Assembly (NCBI RefSeq): GCF_900107045.1
Contig: NZ_FNON01000001.1
Span: forward strand, 62,001-126,000
Source of the DNA: Amycolatopsis xylanica
Lineage (GTDB): Bacteria > Actinomycetota > Actinomycetes > Mycobacteriales > Pseudonocardiaceae
DNA length: 64,000 nt
Direction of reading: 5' to 3'
The notes below the pieces were generated by a model. It worked only from the letters and a program-made list of their open reading frames with translations, did no database searches and was not told the DNA's origin. Within the stretch, counting starts at the first letter, position 1, and every line of letters starts with the position of its first letter. The position numbers and the translations under genes were made by a program. Below are positions 7,479 to 14,768 of this stretch, piece by piece.

Positions 7479-8417
7479 ATGGCACAGCCCAAGATCGAGC
7501 TGGACGGTCTACTCGCGTTCCCGTTGACGCCGTTCACCGAGGATCTCGAACTGAACCTCGACGCGTTCGCGGAGAATGTGGAGAGCCACATCGCGGCCGG
7601 AGCCGGCGCGCTGTTCGTGGCCTGCGGCACGGGTGAGTTCAGCTCACTCTCGCAGGCCGAACAAGCGGCGATACTGGCGAAGGCGCGCGAGGTGGCGGAC
7701 GGCCGGGTTCCGGTCTGGGTAGGTGCCGGTGGTGGCGCGGCGACGGCCCGCGCCGGGATCGCGGCGGCTCAGGAGGGCGGCGCCGACGGCGTCCTCCTCC
7801 TGCCGCCGTACCTGGTGACCGGGCCGCCGTCGGGGCTGATCGACCACGTGCGCTACGCGGTCGGCGACTCGACCGTGCCGGTCATCGTCTACCACCGCGG
7901 CACCGGGGTGTTCACCGCGGCCACGGCCGTGGAGCTGCTCGACATCCCGTCCGTGGTCGGCCTGAAGGACGGCTTCGGCGACGTCGAGCTGATGACCAGG
8001 ATCGTCACCGCGATCCGCTCGGTCGGCTCCGACCGGGCGCGGGACTTCCTGTTCTTCAACGGTTTGCCGACCGCGGAGGTCTCGGCGAAGGCGTACGCGG
8101 CGATCGGCGTCGCCCGCTACTCCTCGGCCGTGCACTGCTTCGCGCCGGAGATCGCGCACCGGTTCCACGCCGCGCTCGCGGCTGGCGAGACCGAGGTGAT
8201 GGACGCGCTGCTGGCCGGGTTCTACCTGCCGCTGGTGGCTTTGCGCGACGAGACCTCCGGCTTCGCGGTGTCGCTGGTCAAGGCCGCGGCGCGGCTGCGC
8301 GGCGACAAGGTCGGCACGGTCCGGCCGCCGCTGATCGAGCCGACCGCCGAACAGATCGACCGGCTCGAGAAGGTCGTCGAGCGTGGTTTCGCGGTGCTCA
8401 AGGGGATCGACGCCTGA
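7479..8417 (+). CDS. kdgD: 5-dehydro-4-deoxyglucarate dehydratase
   Basis: DapA/N-acetylneuraminate-lyase superfamily enzyme (312 aa) that dehydrates and decarboxylates 5-keto-4-deoxyglucarate to 2-oxoglutarate semialdehyde. The Schiff-base Lys163 lies in VVGLKDGFGD and the conserved Tyr in PVIVYHRG. The phosphate/carboxylate-binding loop of this family appears as ACGTGEFSSL. GGGAGA precedes the ATG. Its stop shares one base with the next ATG (TGATG), linking it to the glucarate dehydratase that makes its substrate. Confidence 0.9.
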   Translation: MAQPKIELDGLLAFPLTPFTEDLELNLDAFAENVESHIAAGAGALFVACGTGEFSSLSQAEQAAILAKAREVADGRVPVWVGAGGGAATARAGIAAAQEGGADGVLLLPPYLVTGPPSGLIDHVRYAVGDSTVPVIVYHRGTGVFTAATAVELLDIPSVVGLKDGFGDVELMTRIVTAIRSVGSDRARDFLFFNGLPTAEVSAKAYAAIGVARYSSAVHCFAPEIAHRFHAALAAGETEVMDALLAGFYLPLVALRDETSGFAVSLVKAAARLRGDKVGTVRPPLIEPTAEQIDRLEKVVERGFAVLKGIDA

Positions 8418-9673
8418 TGAAGATCCAAGACATCGTGCTCACTCCCGTCGCGTTCGCGGATCCCCCGCTGCTGAACGTGATGGGCGTGCACGAGCCGTTC
8501 GCGCTGCGCGGCGTCGTCCAGCTGGTCTGCGACGACGGCGTGGTCGGCCTGGGCGAGTCGTACGGCGATCTGGCCTTTTTGGACCAGGTGCGCCAGGTCA
8601 TCCCCGAGCTGAAGGGCCACGACGTCTTCGACCTGCCCGGCCTGCAGCGCAAGATCGCCGCGGTGCTCGGCAAGGCCGTGTTCTCCGATCAGCACGGGCT
8701 CACCGGCGGCTTCTCCAACCGCAAGACCATCGCCACGGTGTACTCGCTGTTCGAGGTGGCTTGCCTTGACGCGCAAGGACATTTCCTCGGCAGGCCGGTC
8801 GTCGACCTGCTCGGCGGCAAGTCCCGTGACGCGGTCGACTTCTCCGCGTACCTGTTCTACAAGTACGGCGCGCACCTCGGCGCCGAAGAGGACGCGTGGG
8901 GTGAGGTCACCACGCCGGAGACGCTCGTCGGCGCCGCGCGCACGATGATCGACCGGTACGGCTTCAAGTCGATCAAGGTCAAGGGCGGTGTCTTCGAGCC
9001 GGACCAGGAGATCGCGGGCATCCGCGCGCTGGCCGAGGCGTTCCCCGGTCTTCCGCTGCGGATCGACCCGAACGCGGGCTGGAAGGTCGACACGGCCATC
9101 CGCGTCGCGCGGGAGCTAGACGGTGTGCTGGAGTACCTCGAGGACCCGACGCCGGGCATCGAGGGCATGGCGCAGGTCGCCGCGCAGGCGAACATGCCGC
9201 TGGCCACCAACATGTGCGTGGTCAGCTTCGACGACATCGAGCCGGCCTTCCGCCAGCGCGCGGTCGGTGTCGTGCTGTCCGATCACCACTTCTGGGGCGG
9301 GCTGCGTGACACGCAGGCGCTGTCGAAGACGGCGGAATGCTTCGGTGTCGGGCTTTCCATGCACTCCAACAGTCACCTCGGCATCTCGCTGGCCGCGATG
9401 GTGCACGTCGCCGCGGCGACCCCGCACCTGACCTACGCCTGCGACACGCACTGGCCGTGGAAGACGACCGACGTGATCGCGCCGGGCTCGCTGGCGTTCG
9501 TGGACGGTGCGGTCGCCGTCCCCGACAAGCCGGGCCTCGGTGTCGAGCTGGACCCCGACGCGCTCGCCCGCGCGCACGAGGACTACGTCCGATGTGGACA
9601 GACCAAGCGGGACGACGTGACGTACATGCGACGTTTCGTCGGCTCTTTCGAACCGAACACGGCACGGTGGTGA
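8417..9673 (+). CDS. gudD: Glucarate dehydratase (enolase superfamily)
   Basis: Predicted to convert D-glucarate to 5-keto-4-deoxyglucarate. The 418-aa protein has the enolase-superfamily layout: an N-terminal capping domain (MKIQDIVLTPVAFADPPLLN, VMGVHEPFALR), the KVKGG lysine pair (SIKVKGGVFEPD), and metal ligands in RIDPNAGW, EDPTPG and the following strand. The catalytic His region MHSNSHLGIS is typical of glucarate dehydratase. It sits between the preceding dehydratase and a protein of unknown function, and it overlaps the former by one base. Confidence 0.9.
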   Translation: MKIQDIVLTPVAFADPPLLNVMGVHEPFALRGVVQLVCDDGVVGLGESYGDLAFLDQVRQVIPELKGHDVFDLPGLQRKIAAVLGKAVFSDQHGLTGGFSNRKTIATVYSLFEVACLDAQGHFLGRPVVDLLGGKSRDAVDFSAYLFYKYGAHLGAEEDAWGEVTTPETLVGAARTMIDRYGFKSIKVKGGVFEPDQEIAGIRALAEAFPGLPLRIDPNAGWKVDTAIRVARELDGVLEYLEDPTPGIEGMAQVAAQANMPLATNMCVVSFDDIEPAFRQRAVGVVLSDHHFWGGLRDTQALSKTAECFGVGLSMHSNSHLGISLAAMVHVAAATPHLTYACDTHWPWKTTDVIAPGSLAFVDGAVAVPDKPGLGVELDPDALARAHEDYVRCGQTKRDDVTYMRRFVGSFEPNTARW

Positions 9674-9677
9674 ACCC

Positions 9678-10826
9678 TTGCGGGTAACTGGTTACGCGTA
9701 TTCCTGGGACGTCTTGGGCGACCCCGGCTTCGTCGAGCGCGCCCGCGACCTGGGCGTCGACGAGGTCGCGGTAGCGGTGTCCTATCACTCGGCCCGTGCC
9801 GCGACACCCTGGTCGCCAGAACACACGGCGGTCGTCGCGCGGCACGCGGCGCTCTACCGTCCGGTGCGGGAGGAAGCCTGGCGTGGCGCCAAGTTACGCC
9901 CGGCCGCACCGGAGTGGGACCCTGGAGATGCCGCCGGGGACGCCGTCCGCGTGCTGAACGCGGCGGGCATTCCCGCGGCGGCGTGGATCGTACTCACGCA
10001 CAACTCCTTGCTGGGCACGGAATTCCCCGAGTTCGCGGTGCGCAACTGCTTCGGCGAGTTGTACCCGTGGGCGCTGTGCCCCTCGCAGCCGGAGGTGCGT
10101 GAGTACGCCACCACGCTGACCGCGGAATGCCTGGAGGGCCTGGAGTTCTCCTCGGTCATCCTGGAGGCCTGCGGTCCGCTCGGTGCCATTCACCAGCACC
10201 AGCACGAGAAGACCGACGGTGTCTGGGCGCCCGCGGTGGCGCGGCTGCTGTCGATCTGCTGCTGTGCGGCCTGCGCGGCGGGCTGGACCGAAGCGGGTGG
10301 CGACCCCGAAGCCATCCGCGGCAAGCTTCGCGCCGAGGTCCGGCGGCTGATCGAAACCGGCGACTTGACGGTCACCGAGGACAAGCTGCTGCCGTCGTTG
10401 CGAGAACTGCTTCTCACCACGCGCCAATCGGCCGTCGACACCTTGCGCCGCGCGGTGATCGCGCAGATCCCGGACGGCGTGCGGATCGTGCTGCACGGCG
10501 CACTCGACCCGTGGGTCACCGGCGCGCTGCCCGGCCTGACGCCCACGGCCGCCGAGGACGTCGACGCGGTGGTCCTGTTCAACTGGGTGCCCGGCACGGC
10601 CGCCACCGCGGCGGTCGCCGCGGCCAGGCAGGCCCTGCCGTCCACAGTGGACATCGGAAGTTACGTGACGGCCGTGGCCGCCAACCCGGTACCCGACATG
10701 GAGGCCTACGCTCGGGAACTGGGGAAGGCGGGTGCCGCCGAGCTGCACCTGTATCACCTCGGGCTCGCCGGCCCCGGACGCTGGCCGGACATGCACGGCG
10801 CCACGAGCGGCGCACACGGGATTTAG
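9678..10826 (+). CDS. Uncharacterised protein in the aldarate operon (possible TIM-barrel enzyme)
   Basis: A 382-aa protein I cannot assign. It starts with TTG, 4 nt after the gudD stop, with GGTGG as the nearest SD-like sequence. The pattern of alternating strands and helices (RVTGYAYSWDV, DEVAVAVSYHS, AAWIVLTHNS, SSVILEACGP, GVRIVLHGA, DAVVLFNWV) suggests a beta/alpha barrel. Notable motifs are LCPSQPEVREY, a His cluster (AIHQHQHEKTDG) and a dense Cys motif (ICCCAAC), which together could bind metal. There is no signal peptide, so it is cytosolic. Tight embedding between glucarate dehydratase and the semialdehyde dehydrogenase makes a role in uronate or oligouronide metabolism likely, for example lactone opening or trimming of unsaturated oligosaccharides; this is inference only. 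Confidence 0.75.
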   Translation: MRVTGYAYSWDVLGDPGFVERARDLGVDEVAVAVSYHSARAATPWSPEHTAVVARHAALYRPVREEAWRGAKLRPAAPEWDPGDAAGDAVRVLNAAGIPAAAWIVLTHNSLLGTEFPEFAVRNCFGELYPWALCPSQPEVREYATTLTAECLEGLEFSSVILEACGPLGAIHQHQHEKTDGVWAPAVARLLSICCCAACAAGWTEAGGDPEAIRGKLRAEVRRLIETGDLTVTEDKLLPSLRELLLTTRQSAVDTLRRAVIAQIPDGVRIVLHGALDPWVTGALPGLTPTAAEDVDAVVLFNWVPGTAATAAVAAARQALPSTVDIGSYVTAVAANPVPDMEAYARELGKAGAAELHLYHLGLAGPGRWPDMHGATSGAHGI

Positions 10827-10841
10827 GAGAGAACGCACACC

Positions 10842-12293
10842 ATGGCTCAGACAGACCCAGCCACGCTGGAACAGATCCTCGCGGCCGCGGCGGAGGCCAG
10901 TGGGCCCGCCGCGGCCGCGACCCCAGCCGAGCGCGCCGCTTGGCTGGTCGCGGTCGCCGACGCGCTCGACGCCAACGCCGACGAACTGACCGCGCTCGCC
11001 AACGCCGAGACGCACCTGCCGGTCTCGCCCCGGCTGCAGGGCGAGCTCAAGCGCACCACCTTCCAGCTGCGCCTGTTCGGCGAGGTGCTGGAGGACGGCG
11101 AGTTCCTCGGCGCCACCGTCGACCACGCCGACCCGGCCTGGCCGATGGGCCCGCGCCCGGACATCCGCCGCTCGCTGACCGCGATCGGGCCGGTGCTGGT
11201 GTTCGCCGCCAGCAACTTCCCGTTCGCCTTCAGCGTGGCCGGTGGCGACACCGCGTCCGGTCTCGCCGCGGGTTGCCCGATCATCGTCAAGGCGCACTCC
11301 GGTCACCCCGAGCTGTCCGCCCGCACCGGGCAGATCGTGAAGGAGGCGCTGGCCGCCGCCGGTGCGCCTGCCGGCATCTTCGACGTCATCTACGGCCAGC
11401 CCGTGGGTGTCGCCGCGCTGAACGACCCGCGCATCCAGGCCTCCTCGTTCACCGGCTCGGTGCCCGGTGGCCGCGCGCTGTTCGACATCGCGAGCGCCCG
11501 TCCCCGCCCGATCCCGTTCTACGGCGAGCTGGGCAGCGTCAACCCGGTCGTGGTGACCCCGGCGGCGCTCGCCGCGCGCGGCGAGGCCATCGCCAAGGGC
11601 TACGCGGGCTCGTTCACCTTGGGCGCGGGCCAGTTCTGCACCAAGCCGGGCCTGCTGTTCCTGCCGGAAGGCCACGGCCTCGAGGACACGCTGCGCGAAG
11701 CCGTCGCCGGGATCGCCGGTCAGGCGATGCTGAACGACCGTATCGCCGCCGGCTACTCCGAAGGTGTCGACAAGCTGCGTGGCGTCTCGGGTGTCGAGGT
11801 GCTCGCGGAAGGCGGTGGCCAGGGACCGGAGTTCACCCCGACCCTGTTCGCCACCACGGCGAAGAGCTTCCTCGCCGACGCCGACACCGTTCGCGAGGAG
11901 TGCTTCGGCCCGGCCTCGCTGATCGTCACCTACACCGACCAGGCCGAGCTGATCAGCCTGCTCGACATCATCGAGCCGGGACTGACCGCGACCATCCAGG
12001 GCGAGGAGTCCGACGCCGACTGGGTGCGGCCGATCCTCCCGTCGCTGACCAAGATCGCCGGTCGCCTGCTGTGGAACGACTGGCCGACCGGGGTCACGGT
12101 CAGCTGGGCGCAGCAGCACGGTGGCCCGTACCCGGCGACCACCGCGCCGACGTCGACCTCGGTCGGCACGGCGGCGATCACCCGGTTCCAGCGGCCGATC
12201 GCCTGGCAAAGCTTCCCGGACGCGTTGCTGCCGGAAGCCTTGCAGGAAGCCAACCCGTGGCAGCTGCCGCGGCGCACGGACGGCCGTCGCTAG
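10842..12293 (+). CDS. Aldehyde dehydrogenase, probable 2-oxoglutarate semialdehyde dehydrogenase
   Basis: NAD(P)+-dependent aldehyde dehydrogenase of 483 aa, predicted to finish the pathway by oxidising 2-oxoglutarate semialdehyde to 2-oxoglutarate. The cofactor-binding stretch (VFAASNFPFAFSVAGGDTASGLAAG and SSFTGSVPGGRALFD), the general base Glu229 in FYGELGSVNP and the catalytic Cys266 in GQFCTKPGLL are all visible, and the length is standard. AGGAGAG precedes the ATG. Context decides the substrate: it follows kdgD and gudD in one transcription unit. Confidence 0.87.
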   Translation: MAQTDPATLEQILAAAAEASGPAAAATPAERAAWLVAVADALDANADELTALANAETHLPVSPRLQGELKRTTFQLRLFGEVLEDGEFLGATVDHADPAWPMGPRPDIRRSLTAIGPVLVFAASNFPFAFSVAGGDTASGLAAGCPIIVKAHSGHPELSARTGQIVKEALAAAGAPAGIFDVIYGQPVGVAALNDPRIQASSFTGSVPGGRALFDIASARPRPIPFYGELGSVNPVVVTPAALAARGEAIAKGYAGSFTLGAGQFCTKPGLLFLPEGHGLEDTLREAVAGIAGQAMLNDRIAAGYSEGVDKLRGVSGVEVLAEGGGQGPEFTPTLFATTAKSFLADADTVREECFGPASLIVTYTDQAELISLLDIIEPGLTATIQGEESDADWVRPILPSLTKIAGRLLWNDWPTGVTVSWAQQHGGPYPATTAPTSTSVGTAAITRFQRPIAWQSFPDALLPEALQEANPWQLPRRTDGRR

Positions 12294-12345
12294 TCCTTTC
12301 CCGTAAGTCCCCACTGTGACAATGGAGTCCCCCGGAGGTTCCGTC

Positions 12346-14712
12346 ATGCCCGTAAACCGGAGAACGGCCTTACGCACCACCGCGGTCGCGGCGGCCACGG
12401 TCGCGCTTCCGCTGGCCGCCAACGGCCCGGCTTCGGCCGCCAAGGCGTCCGGCCTAGCGGCGGCCGAGGACGCGGGCACCGGTTCGATCGTGACGGCCTA
12501 CCGGGAACTCCAGACCGGCATCCACCGCGACTCCGCCGAGCGGACCGCGGCGCTGGCGAACATCGACCGGGTGGCGAAGGCCAACAACGCGAGCATGTCC
12601 GTGACGGGCGGGGCGTTGTGGGCCGATCTGCCACTCGGTCCCGGCAGCACCTACACCACCTCGATGTACGCCCGGTTGAGGTCGATCGCGGTCAACTGGG
12701 GCACGCCCGGCGGCGCGCTCTCCGGTGACCCGGTCGTCCTCGACCGGATCAAGACGGCGCTGGAGCTGCTCTACACCAGCAACCAGTACAGCGAGAAGAC
12801 CGACGAGATCGGCAACTGGTACACCTACGAGATCGGCATCCCGTACTACCTGTTGCACACCCTGGCCGCGGTAGGGGACCAGCTGGCGCCCGCCGACGTC
12901 GCCAAGTACCTCAAGCCGGTGTTCCGCTTCAACGCGGACCCGAACAAGCGCACCAACAACGCCTCGATCATCGAGACCGGCGCCAACCGCGCGGACAAGT
13001 CGCTGATCGCCATCGTCTCCGGCGCGATGGCCGGTGACGCCGCGACGATCACCAAGGGCATCGAGGCGCTGACCGACGTCGCCGGCGGCGGCGCGGCCAG
13101 CGTCGTCGCGAAGCTCGACCGGGCGGCGGGCGACGGGTTCCACGTCGACGGTTCGTTCATCCAGCACGACTCGATCCCGTATTCCGGGCACTACGGCATC
13201 GTGCTGCTGACCGCGCTCGCGGGCACCATCCACGTCACCAAGGGCACCGCGTTCGCGTTGCCGGAGGAGCTCAAGCAGAAGATCTACGCCACGGTCGCCG
13301 ACACCTTCGCGCCGTTCGTCTACGCGGGCGCGCAGATGGAGTCGGTCCGCGGGCGCATGCTCTCGCGCCAGGGCGAGACCGGCCACGACATCGGTCACCA
13401 GCTGACCGGCGCGACCGTGCTGCTGGCCAGGTCGGCCACCGGCCCGGTCAAGACCGAGCTGGCCGCGCTCGCCACGAAGTGGATCAAGGAAGACACCTAC
13501 GCGCCGTACCTCAAGATCCCGGACCCCGAGCGGTTCGCGCCCGGGCCCGACCTGGTCGGCATCCCCGGCATCGAGTTCGCGCAGGAACTGCTGGCCGGCA
13601 ACGCGAAGCCGGCACCGACCGTGCCCGCGCACCGGGTGTTCGGCCAGCAGGACCGGGTCGTGCACGTGACGACCGCGTGGTCGGCCTCGCTCGGCATGGG
13701 CACCAACCGCATCTCGCGGTACGAGTCGGTCAACCAGATGAACCTGCACGGCTGGTACACCGGCGACGGCGTGCTCTACACGTTCCTGCCGAACGCGAAG
13801 GGGCACTACACCGACGCGTACTGGCCGACCGTCGACCCGCTGCTGCTGCCGGGCGCGACCATCAAGACCGGCCCGACCCCGCCGCTGCAGGACGTGCCCC
13901 GCACGCCCAACGCGTACGGCGGCGGCGTCCGCTGGGATGCCTCCCATGGCGCGCAGGGCCTCGACTTCATCTCGTTCGACGGCACGCTGACCGCGAAGAA
14001 GTCGTGGTTCTTCACGCCGTCCGGCGTCGTCTGCCTGGGCGCGGGCATCACCGACGCGTTCGGCCAAGAAGTGCGCACCGCCATCGAGAACCGCAACCTC
14101 CAGGGACCGGGCGGGGTCCTGCACGCCGACCTGAGGCGGGTGTCGACGGAGCTGGGCCAGTCGACCGTCCTGAAGCGGCCGCACGCCTTGCACTTGGAGA
14201 ACGTCGGCGGCTATGTGCTGCTGGACGACGCCGACGTGGTCGCGCTGCGCGAAGACCGGACCGCGACTTGGCGTGACATCGACACCGGCGCGAACACCAA
14301 GGGCAGCCTGGAGCCCTTCACCCGGCGCTACCAGAAGCTGGTGCTCTCGCACGGCGTCAAGCCGGTGAACGCGACGTACGCGTACGCGGTGCTGCCGGGC
14401 GCTTCGCTGGTGTCGACCATGGCGTCCTGCCTGGCGTTCCGGGTGCGGTCCAACACGACGACCGCGCAGGCCGTGAAGCTGTGGGACAACACGCTGCTGG
14501 CGAACTTCTTCGCGGCGGGCACGGTCGACGACGTCACGGTGTCCGGCCCGGCGTCGATCGCCTTCGGCAAGGCCAGCGGGCGCTGGAAGCTCGCCGTCGC
14601 CGACCCGACGCAGCAGCAGGACAGCATCAAGGTGACCGTGCGCCGCAAGACGATCGAGGTCCCGGTCAAGAACACCTTCGGCGCCACCAAGCTCGTCGAC
14701 CTGCCCAGGTAA
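12346..14712 (+). CDS. Secreted polysaccharide lyase family 8 (hyaluronate/chondroitin/xanthan lyase type)
   Basis: A 788-aa exported enzyme that cleaves uronic-acid-containing polysaccharide by beta-elimination. I chose ATG 12346 (MPVNRRTALRTTAVAAATVA), which has GGAGG 8 nt upstream and gives a Tat signal with twin Arg ending in ASAA. PL8 landmarks follow: NWYTYEIGIP at about 157-166, the candidate catalytic Asn214 in TGANRADKS, His274 in FIQHDS and Tyr283 in YSGHYG (the His-Tyr spacing of 9 is that of PL8), then MESVRGRMLSRQ. The C-terminal half is the beta-sandwich region. Its place at the end of the uronate operon suggests the product disaccharides feed the pathway. The exact substrate (hyaluronan, chondroitin or xanthan) is not determined. 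Confidence 0.88.
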   Translation: MPVNRRTALRTTAVAAATVALPLAANGPASAAKASGLAAAEDAGTGSIVTAYRELQTGIHRDSAERTAALANIDRVAKANNASMSVTGGALWADLPLGPGSTYTTSMYARLRSIAVNWGTPGGALSGDPVVLDRIKTALELLYTSNQYSEKTDEIGNWYTYEIGIPYYLLHTLAAVGDQLAPADVAKYLKPVFRFNADPNKRTNNASIIETGANRADKSLIAIVSGAMAGDAATITKGIEALTDVAGGGAASVVAKLDRAAGDGFHVDGSFIQHDSIPYSGHYGIVLLTALAGTIHVTKGTAFALPEELKQKIYATVADTFAPFVYAGAQMESVRGRMLSRQGETGHDIGHQLTGATVLLARSATGPVKTELAALATKWIKEDTYAPYLKIPDPERFAPGPDLVGIPGIEFAQELLAGNAKPAPTVPAHRVFGQQDRVVHVTTAWSASLGMGTNRISRYESVNQMNLHGWYTGDGVLYTFLPNAKGHYTDAYWPTVDPLLLPGATIKTGPTPPLQDVPRTPNAYGGGVRWDASHGAQGLDFISFDGTLTAKKSWFFTPSGVVCLGAGITDAFGQEVRTAIENRNLQGPGGVLHADLRRVSTELGQSTVLKRPHALHLENVGGYVLLDDADVVALREDRTATWRDIDTGANTKGSLEPFTRRYQKLVLSHGVKPVNATYAYAVLPGASLVSTMASCLAFRVRSNTTTAQAVKLWDNTLLANFFAAGTVDDVTVSGPASIAFGKASGRWKLAVADPTQQQDSIKVTVRRKTIEVPVKNTFGATKLVDLPR

Positions 14713-14717
14713 GCGAA

Positions 14718-14768
14718 CGGGATAAAGCGGGCTTTACTCCGGACCGGGATAAAGCCCGCTTTATCCCG
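14718..14768. repeat. Family B palindrome pair, copy 2
   Basis: Two GGGATAAAGC / GCTTTATCCC-type palindromes (14718-14741, with one arm reading CTTTACTCC, and 14744-14768) lie between the converging lyase and LuxR-type genes. The TAA stop of the reverse gene (14761-14763) is formed by the GGGATAA of the repeat. It probably terminates transcription from both sides. Confidence 0.8.

Noticed and set aside
9894..12479. Open frame of 861 codons antisense to the unknown protein and the aldehyde dehydrogenase
   Set aside because: Arg/Gly/Asp-rich translation with no domain, caused by high GC3 on the other strand; both sense genes have clear motifs or operon position.
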